A DNA stretch of 24,635 nt, taken from assembly GCA_051000345.1 (NCBI GenBank), contig JBPCOJ010000031.1:1-24635 (forward strand), written 5' to 3'. The notes beneath the pieces are model-generated. The model was not told the DNA's origin. It ran no database searches and was given only the letters and a program-made list of their open reading frames with translations. Of this stretch, positions 15,813 through 23,025 are shown in pieces (position 1 is the first letter of the stretch; each line of letters opens with the position of its first letter). Made by a program: the position numbers and the translations under genes. Origin of the DNA: JBHENC01 sp051000345 (GTDB lineage: Bacteria; Acidobacteriota; Blastocatellia; Pyrinomonadales; Pyrinomonadaceae).

Positions 15813-16625
15813 TTAAAGACCGCGTCGCTGGCGCATGGCTTCGTAAAGCACGACGGCTGCGGCGACGCCGACGTTGAGGCTTTCGACGGGCGCGCGCATC
15901 GGAATACTCACGGCTTCATCGGCCTGCGCCGCTTCATCAATCGTCAACCCGCTCGCTTCCGCCCCGACGACGAGCGCCGAAGGATTCGTCCAATCGAACT
16001 CGGAATAAGAACGCGACGCGCGGGCGTTTGTTGCAACGATTGCGATGCCGCGCGCGCGACACCACGCGAGCGCTTCCGCGTACTCCGCTCCCGCCCAGAC
16101 GGGCAGTCGAAAACTCGAACCCATCGCGCCGCGCAGCGCCTTCGGCGAAAAAATATAAACCGAGCCGGTGGTTATGATCGCGCCGCACGCGCCCGCTGCT
16201 TCCGCCGTGCGCAAAACAGAACCGGCGTTCGACGGATTCCCGACGCGGTGCAGAATGACGAGAAGCGTTGTGTTGTTTATCGCTTTTTCCAGCGCGCTCG
16301 CTTGCGCCGCCGGACGGCGTGCGATCAACACGATGCCTTGCGGCGTTTTCGTATCGGCAATCGAATCGAGCACCCGTTCGCTGACAAGATATGTGCGGCA
16401 GCCGGAGCGAAGTAAGTCTCTATGCAGCAGCTCATGGCGTTCGTTTCGCGCAAGTTCTTCCGTGATGAACGCTTCTTCGATAATCAATCCGGCGCTAATC
16501 GCTTCAGCACACAAACGCTTGCCTTCGATGAATATCAATTCGCGCTGTTTGCCGTCGCGTACCGCTCGCGCCGCGCGCACGAATTGATTGTCGGGGCTGT
16601 TAATAACAGTCTCTCGTGCACTCAC
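15813..16625 (-). CDS. SpoU/TrmH-family rRNA 2'-O-methyltransferase
   Basis: A 270-residue SPOUT enzyme that transfers a methyl group from S-adenosylmethionine to a ribose 2'-OH in RNA. The N-terminal substrate-binding domain (~8-105) has IFIEGKRLCAEA (31-42). The knotted catalytic domain has motif 1 NPSNAGSVLRTAEAAG (130-145, Asn133 and Arg139), motif 2 VVGAEASGL (219-227) and motif 3 IPMRAPVESLNVGVAAAV (241-258). The two-domain layout matches RlmB/TsnR-like 23S rRNA methyltransferases rather than tRNA TrmH; the target nucleotide is not determinable. GTG 16625 has AGGAAG seven bases upstream. It diverges from the receiver gene across 55 bases. Confidence 0.88.
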   Translation of the reverse strand: MSARETVINSPDNQFVRAARAVRDGKQRELIFIEGKRLCAEAISAGLIIEEAFITEELARNERHELLHRDLLRSGCRTYLVSERVLDSIADTKTPQGIVLIARRPAAQASALEKAINNTTLLVILHRVGNPSNAGSVLRTAEAAGACGAIITTGSVYIFSPKALRGAMGSSFRLPVWAGAEYAEALAWCRARGIAIVATNARASRSYSEFDWTNPSALVVGAEASGLTIDEAAQADEAVSIPMRAPVESLNVGVAAAVVLYEAMRQRRGL

Positions 16626-16665
16626 TTGTTTTCTTCCTGTACCTGAAATTTCAATCTGAAACAGA

Positions 16666-16674
16666 TGCTACAAT
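16666..16674 (+). promoter_or_regulatory. Extended -10 promoter giving a probably leaderless mRNA
   Basis: TGCTACAAT (16666-16674) is an extended -10 element (TG, one base, TACAAT; 5/6 match). Transcription would start about seven bases later, at or next to the ATG at 16681. There is no ribosome binding site in front of that ATG, in keeping with a leaderless message. No convincing -35 is present. Confidence 0.5.
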
Positions 16675-16680
16675 CTTCGT

Positions 16681-17052
16681 ATGAAGAATACTGTTATCGC
16701 GGCGGTGGATGACATGATCTTTGCGGCGAAGATTCGCGCCGTCGCCGAATCGCTGAATCTAAACGTGCGATTTGCGAAAAGCGCGACGACGATCCTTGCC
16801 GCCGCGCGTGAAGCAAAACCATCGCTTATTATTTTCGATCTTCACTCCCAAAAGTGCGATCCGTTTACGACTGCGACGCTCATCAAAGCCGACGAAGACT
16901 TGCGCACGATGAAACTGCTCGGCTTTTACTCGCACGTTCAAACGGCGCTGCGCGATCAAGCAAACACGGCAGGCTTCGACCGTGTCTTGCCGCGCAGTGC
17001 CTTCACCAAACATCTGGCGGAAATCCTACGGGAAGACTATTCGCTACTGTGA
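16681..17052 (+). CDS. Single-domain response-regulator receiver-like protein
   Basis: A 123-residue protein with a receiver fold pattern and no output domain. The acidic pair Asp10-Asp11 follows the first strand (VIAAVDD), the phosphoacceptor would be Asp53 in LIIFDLHS (49-56), and the switch Ser/Thr position is probably Ser84. The conserved lysine before the last helix is replaced: VLPRSAF places Arg105 where K-P is usual. It may act as a CheY/DivK-like adaptor or an atypical receiver with altered phosphorylation. No histidine kinase is nearby. The start lacks a Shine-Dalgarno site and is probably leaderless. Confidence 0.7.
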   Translation: MKNTVIAAVDDMIFAAKIRAVAESLNLNVRFAKSATTILAAAREAKPSLIIFDLHSQKCDPFTTATLIKADEDLRTMKLLGFYSHVQTALRDQANTAGFDRVLPRSAFTKHLAEILREDYSLL

Positions 17053-17207
17053 AATACGGGAAGAAAAAAAGCTTTACTGCCGTTGACATTAGCCCTGACC
17101 CGGCTCACACTTTCGCGCATCTCCCGGAGTTTTCTCTACAAGGCCGCTGCCATTCGCCAGACTTATCCCGCTCGTTCGACGCCCGCCCGCGCCGGACACA
17201 CCCGTTT

Positions 17208-17233
17208 GGCAGATCATACTTTAATCGTCTGCC
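17208..17233. terminator. Weak hairpin in the converging gap before the aroF stop
   Basis: GGCAGA (17208-17213) and TCTGCC (17228-17233) are perfect six-base arms around a 14-base loop, in the 223-base gap between the converging receiver and DAHP synthase genes. No good T-run follows on either strand, so termination is only a guess. The rest of this gap shows no supported feature. Confidence 0.25.
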
Positions 17234-17275
17234 GCAGTTTCTATGAATTGTTCGAGACGGGGAATCTATTTGCTT

Positions 17276-18295
17276 TTATGCGACTGGCGCGGGCGCGATG
17301 ACGTCGTGAATGGCGCGCACTTCCGTGACGAGCTGCGCATACTGCGCGATGGTCAAAGCCTGCGCGCCGTCGGACAAAGCGCGTTCCGGTTGATCGTGGA
17401 CTTCGACGATAAGTCCGTCTGCGCCGACGGCGACGCCCGCCCGTGCCAGCGGCGTGACAAGATAATTTTTGCCTGTGCCATGCGACGGATCGACGATCAC
17501 AGGCAAATGCGAAACCCTGCGCACCGCCGGAACAGCCGACAGGTCGAGTGTGTTGCGCGTGTGTTGCGCGAAGGTGCGTATGCCGCGCTCGCACAGCACG
17601 ACGTTATAGTTTCCTTCGGACATTACATATTCGGCGGCGAGCAGCCACTCGTCCAAAGTCGCCGCCATGCCGCGCTTCAAGAGCACGGGCAGAGCGGAAC
17701 GTCCGGCGCGACGAAGAAGCGAAAAGTTTTGCATATTGCGCGCGCCGATCTGAATCATATCCGCGTAACGCTCTACCAAGTCCATGCTCGCTTCGTCCAG
17801 CGCTTCCGTCACAATCTTCAAGCCGTATGTCTCGCGCACCTCCGCGAGAATCTTCAATCCTTCTTCGCCGAGTCCCTGAAACGCGTAAGGCGAGGTGCGC
17901 GGTTTGAACGCACCGGCGCGAAAGAAACGCGCGCCGCTTCTGCGCACGGATTCGGCGATGGCAAACGCCTGCGCGCGGCTTTCAACAGCACATGGCCCTG
18001 CGATAAGCGCGAGTTCATCGCCGCCGATGGAAGCATCGCCGACGCGCACGACGGTTTTCTCCGGGCGCAGATCAAGGGAAATCAATTTGTACGGCTTGCT
18101 GACGCGGATTGCTTCCGCGACGCCGGGCAAATTCTCGAAGCGCGAAGCATCAACCGCGCCTTGATTGCCCGTGATGCCGATGGCCGTGCGCTGCGCTCCG
18201 GGCAAGCTGTGCGGGCGAAGCCCCATTTCCGTGATGATGCTCAACACGTTTTCAATTTCGCGCGCGGTGGCGTCGGCCTTCATAACGATCAACAT
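17276..18295 (-). CDS. aroF: 3-deoxy-7-phosphoheptulonate (DAHP) synthase, type I-beta
   Basis: A 339-residue first enzyme of the shikimate pathway, condensing phosphoenolpyruvate with erythrose 4-phosphate. Residues ~1-70 form the ferredoxin-like regulatory domain found in Thermotoga-type enzymes (MLIVMKADATAREIE), and the TIM barrel follows. Active-site motifs are AGPCAVES (99-106), KPRTSPYAFQG (131-141), QIGARNMQNF, PVLLKRG, CERGIRTF and DPSHGTGK. The length and the N-terminal domain mark the I-beta class, not the E. coli AroFGH class. AAGG lies nine bases before ATG 18295. It follows argS on the same strand after 185 bases, probably with its own promoter. No other aro gene is in the window. 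Confidence 0.94.
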   Translation of the reverse strand: MLIVMKADATAREIENVLSIITEMGLRPHSLPGAQRTAIGITGNQGAVDASRFENLPGVAEAIRVSKPYKLISLDLRPEKTVVRVGDASIGGDELALIAGPCAVESRAQAFAIAESVRRSGARFFRAGAFKPRTSPYAFQGLGEEGLKILAEVRETYGLKIVTEALDEASMDLVERYADMIQIGARNMQNFSLLRRAGRSALPVLLKRGMAATLDEWLLAAEYVMSEGNYNVVLCERGIRTFAQHTRNTLDLSAVPAVRRVSHLPVIVDPSHGTGKNYLVTPLARAGVAVGADGLIVEVHDQPERALSDGAQALTIAQYAQLVTEVRAIHDVIAPAPVA

Positions 18296-18480
18296 ATTTT
18301 TGTACCTTAATTCAAGCGATCAATTTCCATGTCTTTTCACATTGCAAATAATTTTGCGTTCAGTAAGCGAAGTGCGAAATTCCTTTTCGCGCTTTTTCAC
18401 ATAAGCCACTGCGATTCTCGTTTTAACAACGAACGATAAACAGGGATAGGCGACGATAAATAATGGTAGCAAACGCCGTG

Positions 18481-20580
18481 CTACATTCTTTCGGGAACAC
18501 TGATGCCGAGTGTAGCGAGGGCGCGCGTCAATTGACGATGCGCGATTGTTGCCGTCGCAATCAGCACGGCGCGGCGCGCGGCATTTGTTTCCTTCAGTAT
18601 ATTGTTGCGCTTGTCGTTGTAGAAGTTGTTGAAGGCGCGCGCTAAATTAAAAGTGTATTTGGCGAGATGCGCCGGTTCCGCGACGCTTGCCGATTGCGTT
18701 ACTGCCTCATCGTATCGCGCCGCAATCGTGAGAAGCGACCACAATTCATTTCCGCCCTCGCCGTTCAAGACGCGTTCCGCTTCCTGCCTTTCATCACTGC
18801 TGTCGCTTGCCGCTTTGCTCATAAACTCTTCTGCCTGCGCTAGCATGTCTTTGTCGAGTTTGCGAAAAATCGAATTGGCGCGCACCGCCGCATACTGGCA
18901 ATACGGCCCCGTTTCGCCTTCAAACGAAAGCGCTTCCTTAAAGTCGAAGGCGATCACGGAGTTGCGCGTCCACTTCAACAGAAAATAACGCAGCGCGCCG
19001 ACGGCGATAATGTGTGCCGTCGCGCGCTTATCTTCATCGGAAATCTCCGCGTGCCTCGTTTCCACTTCGCCGAGCGCGCTCGATTCAAGACGACTGATAA
19101 GGTCATCGGCTTTGACGCCGAGTCCTTTGCGTCCGCTCATTTCGATAAAAGGACGAGCGCGGTCTTCAGCGCTCAGTTCCAGACCCAACTCTTCGCAGGC
19201 GGCGGGCGAGAGAGCGACCATCTCATACGAAAGATGGACGCTCGCATCTGCGCCGATGTCCGGTGCAATCGCCGCCACACCGCGACGCACTACGTCCTGT
19301 GTGTAAGACTGCCGCGAATCAATCACGTTGTAAACAGTTGCGCCGCCGCCGAAATGCGGATGTACGCTTGCGCTCGATTCACCATTCGCGCTCGATTCAG
19401 AATCAATTTGCGTCTCGCTCGAAGTGATCCAAGTCTTTTGATTATCAGCGTAGGTGCGAAATAATTTGTAATTGAAATCTAGTCCGAGCCGCCCGAGTTT
19501 CCAGAGTTGATAAGCGATGTCTTTGCCGGTGTACGTGACCGTGCCGTTCGAGCGCACGATGATCTTGTCCGCTTCGTGCTCGTCTGTTCCCGTGTGCATT
19601 TCGAGCGGCATTACCCAGCAATCTTTGTTGCGGCCTTCGGTTTCGAGGCGAATGACGCCTGTTTCCTTCATGCGCGCAAACGCACTATCCCAGAAACGCA
19701 AGCGCAGGATTTCGGATTCGCGCGGCAGCACATCGTAGCGAATTCCCAAGCGCTCCATCGTGTCGAGAATGCAAGCGACGTTGCGCGTCGCCACATAATC
19801 CGCCAACTCCGCGATTTCATTGCCCCCTTCTTCTATCTGGTGCAGAACTTCTGCGCGAAGGCGCAAGCGCTCGGCGTTCGTCTCGCCGCTCGGATTATCG
19901 TTGCGGTAAAACAGTCCGACGCGCGTATATAAATCCCAGCAGTAATAATCAAAGCTTTCGCCGCGATTGCGAAGCGCCGCGTCTAATGCCTTAATGTCCG
20001 CCAGCGTCTTGTGTTCGATATGAACAAAGCCGACGACGACATCCGCCACCTGCACGCCCGTGTTGTCGATGTAATTTTGCACTTCGACGCGCTCGCCCGC
20101 CGCGCGCAGGATTCGCACGAACGTATCGCCCATCACGGCGTTGCGAACATGGCCGATATGCGCGGCCTTGTTCGGATTGATGCTCGTATGCTCGACCATG
20201 CGCAGAGGTTTTGTTTCATCTGACGTGGTGTGCGGCGCGGCTTCACTTGGTGCGGCAAAAAAGCGCGCGAGCGAATCGACGCGATCAAAGAAAATGTTTA
20301 GGTAGCCCGCGCCCGCGACTTCGATTCGCGCGACGCGTTGGTTATCTGCGAGTGCGTCGCGCAGTTTTTCGGCGATAACACGCGGAGGCATTTTCTCGCC
20401 CGTCGCAGCCTTGATTCGTTTCGCCAATTCAAAGGCAACGGGAAACGCATAGTCGCCTAGTTCCGTGCGCGGTGGAATTTCCGCGCTGACTTGTTCGAGC
20501 AAGATGCCGAACAAATCTACGGCGGCGCTCTGCACCTGTTCGCGCAATGTGGCCTGTAAATCCTGTAAACTGATTTCCAA
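18481..20580 (-). CDS. argS: Arginyl-tRNA synthetase
   Basis: Class I synthetase charging tRNA-Arg. With the chosen start it has 699 residues. It has the N-terminal Add-1 domain, the HIGH motif (AAHIGH, ending at residue 144), the KMSKS-equivalent MSGRKG (481-486) and a C-terminal DALR anticodon-binding domain ending in LATLGISVPERM. A Ser-rich insertion lies near residues 395-420 (SSETQIDSESSANGESSAS), which helps make it longer than the usual 550-590. I chose TTG 20580 because GGAGG (20587-20591) is six bases ahead of it. The frame stays open upstream (ATG 20598, and further to 20691), but the longest version would run through the promoter. Confidence 0.93.
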   Translation of the reverse strand: MEISLQDLQATLREQVQSAAVDLFGILLEQVSAEIPPRTELGDYAFPVAFELAKRIKAATGEKMPPRVIAEKLRDALADNQRVARIEVAGAGYLNIFFDRVDSLARFFAAPSEAAPHTTSDETKPLRMVEHTSINPNKAAHIGHVRNAVMGDTFVRILRAAGERVEVQNYIDNTGVQVADVVVGFVHIEHKTLADIKALDAALRNRGESFDYYCWDLYTRVGLFYRNDNPSGETNAERLRLRAEVLHQIEEGGNEIAELADYVATRNVACILDTMERLGIRYDVLPRESEILRLRFWDSAFARMKETGVIRLETEGRNKDCWVMPLEMHTGTDEHEADKIIVRSNGTVTYTGKDIAYQLWKLGRLGLDFNYKLFRTYADNQKTWITSSETQIDSESSANGESSASVHPHFGGGATVYNVIDSRQSYTQDVVRRGVAAIAPDIGADASVHLSYEMVALSPAACEELGLELSAEDRARPFIEMSGRKGLGVKADDLISRLESSALGEVETRHAEISDEDKRATAHIIAVGALRYFLLKWTRNSVIAFDFKEALSFEGETGPYCQYAAVRANSIFRKLDKDMLAQAEEFMSKAASDSSDERQEAERVLNGEGGNELWSLLTIAARYDEAVTQSASVAEPAHLAKYTFNLARAFNNFYNDKRNNILKETNAARRAVLIATATIAHRQLTRALATLGISVPERM

Positions 20581-20586
20581 ACGTTT

Positions 20587-20591
20587 CCTCC
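20587..20591 (-). promoter_or_regulatory. Ribosome binding site that decides the argS start
   Basis: GGAGG on the minus strand, six bases before TTG 20580. The upstream in-frame ATG 20598 has no comparable site. Confidence 0.6.
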
Positions 20592-20631
20592 AACGCATCT
20601 CGTCAATTACTGCGTCGCTTTCAAAACGGAT

Positions 20632-20662
20632 AGTATAACGTAGCGCGCCCATGTGATGCCAA
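20632..20662 (-). promoter_or_regulatory. Candidate argS promoter
   Basis: On the minus strand, TTGGCA (20657-20662) and TATACT (20632-20637) are 19 bases apart, each matching 5/6. The start of transcription would be near 20625, which argues against argS starts upstream of that point. Confidence 0.5.
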
Positions 20663-20682
20663 CGGCGCGCGGCGAAGCATCC

Positions 20683-20713
20683 TTGACACAATCGGCGTAT
20701 TCTCTGCTACCAT
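20683..20713 (+). promoter_or_regulatory. Candidate larC promoter
   Basis: A perfect TTGACA (20683-20688) is followed after 19 bases by TACCAT (20708-20713), preceded by TG to form an extended -10. The leader would be only about 10 bases with no ribosome binding site. The -10 closely resembles that of the receiver gene (TGCTACAAT). Confidence 0.5.
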
Positions 20714-20729
20714 CGAATTTCGATTCGCC

Positions 20730-21974
20730 ATGAAAATTTTATACTTTGATTGTTTCGCGGGCGCGAGCGGCGACATGATTCTCGGCGCGCTTGTGGATGC
20801 CGGTTGCGACAAAGAAAAGTTAATCGAACAAATCGCATCGCTCGGCGTCGCCAATTACGAAATCGGTTTCGATACCACGATTCGCTCCGGCATCAGCGCG
20901 ACTTACGCGCGCGTCCGCACGGCGCATGAGCACACGCATCGCCATCTGCGCGACATACTAAAAATAATCAGTGATTCAAAATTAAGCGACGCTGTAAAGA
21001 ATCGCGCTTCAAAAATTTTTACGCGGCTCGCCGAAGCCGAAGCGCATGTTCATAACGAACCAATCGAGCGCATACACTTTCACGAAGTCGGCGCGATTGA
21101 CGCGATCATAGATGTTGTCGGCGCGTGCATCGGTTTTGAACTGCTCGGCATTGAGCGCTTCGCTTGTTCTGCTCTTCACGTCGGCAGCGGCATAATCGAG
21201 ATGGCGCACGGGCGTTTCCCAATTCCGCCGCCCGCCGTCGCAGAGCTTTTGAAGGACGCGCCCGTTTACGCAACGGAAATGACGGGCGAGTTCGTCACGC
21301 CCACCGGCGCGGCGATTATCAGCGCGGTCTGCGATGAATACGGCGCGTTGCCCGCGATGAAAATTCAGAGCACGGGTTACGGTGCTGGCACGCGTGAATA
21401 CGAGCGGTTTCCGAATGTGCTGCGCGTGATAATCGGCGAAGATGCGACAACGCAAAACGCGGCGACGAACAATACGGAAACAAACGACGAAGAGTTGTTG
21501 ATGATTGAAACGAACATCGACGATGCTTCGCCGCAGATTCTCGGTTACGTGATGGAGCAGGCGCTTTCCGCCGGCGCGCTCGATTGCTATTTTACGCCCG
21601 TGCAAATGAAAAAGAATCGTCCCGGCGTGCTCGTTTCTATTTTATGCAAACCGGCAATGCGCGATGCGTTGTGCGAACTGCTTTTTTCAGAAACGACGAC
21701 GCTCGGCGTGCGCTTGACGATGGTTCAACGCCGCGCACTCGCACGAGAAATAGTACCCGTCGAAACCGCTTACGGCGCGATTGACATTAAAGTAGCGCGC
21801 GCCGCCGATGGGCAAATCAAAAGCGCGATGCCGGAGTACGAGCAATGCCGCGCGGCGTCGCAAGTGGCGTGCGTCGCGTTGCGCGTTGTCGAAGCGGCGG
21901 CGCAGAATGCTTTCAACGCGGCGAATGCAAAAACGGCGCGTGAAAAATCAAACGAAGGAATCGAGGGCGGATGA
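20730..21974 (+). CDS. larC: Nickel pincer cofactor biosynthesis protein LarC
   Basis: A 414-residue CTP-dependent nickel insertase for the nickel-pincer nucleotide cofactor used by lactate racemase and related LarA-family enzymes. Family hallmarks are the N-terminus MKILYFDCFAGASGDM (1-16), histidine-rich HEHTHRH (66-72), HFHEVGAIDAIIDV (116-129), ETNIDDASPQI and MKKNRPG. It is one continuous frame, unlike the larC1/larC2 split with programmed frameshift in Lactiplantibacillus. LarA, LarB and LarE are not in the window. The last codons overlap folE by ATGA. It starts at ATG 20730 close to its promoter, without a Shine-Dalgarno site. Confidence 0.92.
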   Translation: MKILYFDCFAGASGDMILGALVDAGCDKEKLIEQIASLGVANYEIGFDTTIRSGISATYARVRTAHEHTHRHLRDILKIISDSKLSDAVKNRASKIFTRLAEAEAHVHNEPIERIHFHEVGAIDAIIDVVGACIGFELLGIERFACSALHVGSGIIEMAHGRFPIPPPAVAELLKDAPVYATEMTGEFVTPTGAAIISAVCDEYGALPAMKIQSTGYGAGTREYERFPNVLRVIIGEDATTQNAATNNTETNDEELLMIETNIDDASPQILGYVMEQALSAGALDCYFTPVQMKKNRPGVLVSILCKPAMRDALCELLFSETTTLGVRLTMVQRRALAREIVPVETAYGAIDIKVARAADGQIKSAMPEYEQCRAASQVACVALRVVEAAAQNAFNAANAKTAREKSNEGIEGG

Positions 21975-22603
21975 GCAGAGGGATTTCAAACATAGAGGCA
22001 CTCGAGGTGCCGACTGGAAACGCGCCGACTCATAAAGAAGTCGATCTTGCGCGCATCGCACAGGGCGTGCGTTTGATTCTCGAAGGCATCGGCGAAGACC
22101 CTGATCGTCCCGGCTTGCGACGCACGCCGGAGCGCGTTGCGGAGATGTACGCGGAGCTAACGGCAGGAATGCGCGAAGACCCGGCTGAATACGTCGTCGC
22201 CCTGCCCGGTGATTCGCACGACCAGATGGTGATTGTCAAAGACATACAGATAGCATCCATTTGCGAGCATCACCTTGCGCCGTTTGTCGGCAAGTGCCAC
22301 ATCGCGTACATTCCGAAAAAAGGGCGCATCGTCGGATTGTCGAAACTCGCGCGCGTCGCCGAAACCTTCGCGCGCCGTTTGCAGGTACAGGAACGCCTGA
22401 CTTCCGAGATCGCCGAAACACTTTTCAACGGACTGAAGCCGCTCGGCGTCATGGTCGTCATCGAAGCAGAGCACACTTGCATGACACTGCGCGGCGTCAA
22501 AAAATCGGGCGCGATAACGCTGACTTCCGAAGTGCTCGGCGCATTCCGCAAAGACGCGAGCACGCGCGCCGAAGCGATGGCGCTCATCAAAGGCAAAAGC
22601 TAA
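21971..22603 (+). CDS. folE: GTP cyclohydrolase I
   Basis: A 210-residue type I enzyme that converts GTP to 7,8-dihydroneopterin triphosphate, the first step to folate and to tetrahydrobiopterin. Zinc ligands Cys98 and His101 (SICEHHLAPF) and Cys170 (EAEHTCM) are present, as are catalytic His100 and His168. Further family segments are EDPDRPGLRRTPERVA (42-57) and VGLSKLARV. Length is normal. It is translationally coupled to larC (ATGA overlap). The link to LarC may be simple operon packing; both act on nucleotide-derived cofactors. Confidence 0.96.
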   Translation: MSRGISNIEALEVPTGNAPTHKEVDLARIAQGVRLILEGIGEDPDRPGLRRTPERVAEMYAELTAGMREDPAEYVVALPGDSHDQMVIVKDIQIASICEHHLAPFVGKCHIAYIPKKGRIVGLSKLARVAETFARRLQVQERLTSEIAETLFNGLKPLGVMVVIEAEHTCMTLRGVKKSGAITLTSEVLGAFRKDASTRAEAMALIKGKS

Positions 22604-22630
22604 ACCGTGAACAAAAGCGTTAAGGATCGA

Positions 22631-22987
22631 ATGGAAAAGGTAAACATCAAGGAAAAGTTTGCGCTCTTTAACGAGCACTGGCAGCCGAAAATCGCGGGCG
22701 AGTTGAATGGTCAGCATGTAAAGTTAGCGAAGTTTCAAGGAGAGTTCGTCTGGCATCGACACGAGCAGGAAGACGAATTGTTTCTGGTCGTCAAAGGCCG
22801 CTTTCGGATGGACTTCCGTGATCGAGCCGTGTGGATCGAGGAAGGCGAATTCATCATCGTTCCGCGCGGAGTCGAGCATCGCCCGTTCGCCGAAGATGAA
22901 GTGCATGTGCTGTTATTCGAGCCGTCCGGAACGCGCAATACGGGTAATGTGGAAAGTGAATTGACAACGACGGCGGTTGAAATTTAA
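22631..22987 (+). CDS. Small cupin-domain protein
   Basis: A 118-residue single-domain cupin. Motif 1 reads WHRHEQEDELFLVVKGRFRM, with the two histidines and the glutamate that hold a metal; motif 2 reads VPRGVEHRPFAEDEVHVLLF with its histidine. It is probably a metal-binding protein, but substrate or regulatory ligand cannot be told from sequence. I chose ATG 22631 because AAGGA lies just upstream (22622-22626, four-base spacing); GTG 22607 would add eight residues. It follows folE by under 30 bases and is probably in the larC-folE transcript. Confidence 0.82.
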   Translation: MEKVNIKEKFALFNEHWQPKIAGELNGQHVKLAKFQGEFVWHRHEQEDELFLVVKGRFRMDFRDRAVWIEEGEFIIVPRGVEHRPFAEDEVHVLLFEPSGTRNTGNVESELTTTAVEI

Positions 22988-23025
22988 TCGTTCGTGAAAA
23001 TATTTTTAGATGAATGGAGAATAAA

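Noticed and set aside
17083..17111. A perfect TTGACA on the plus strand
   Set aside because: No -10 follows at proper spacing (CACACT at 17 bases) and no plus-strand gene lies downstream.
17243..18310. A 355-residue open frame on the plus strand
   Set aside because: It lies opposite the DAHP synthase, which has every active-site motif.
18376..18401. Hairpin GCGAAA/TTTCGC followed by GCTTTTT on the plus strand
   Set aside because: It would terminate plus-strand transcription, but both flanking genes are on the minus strand; arms are only six bases.
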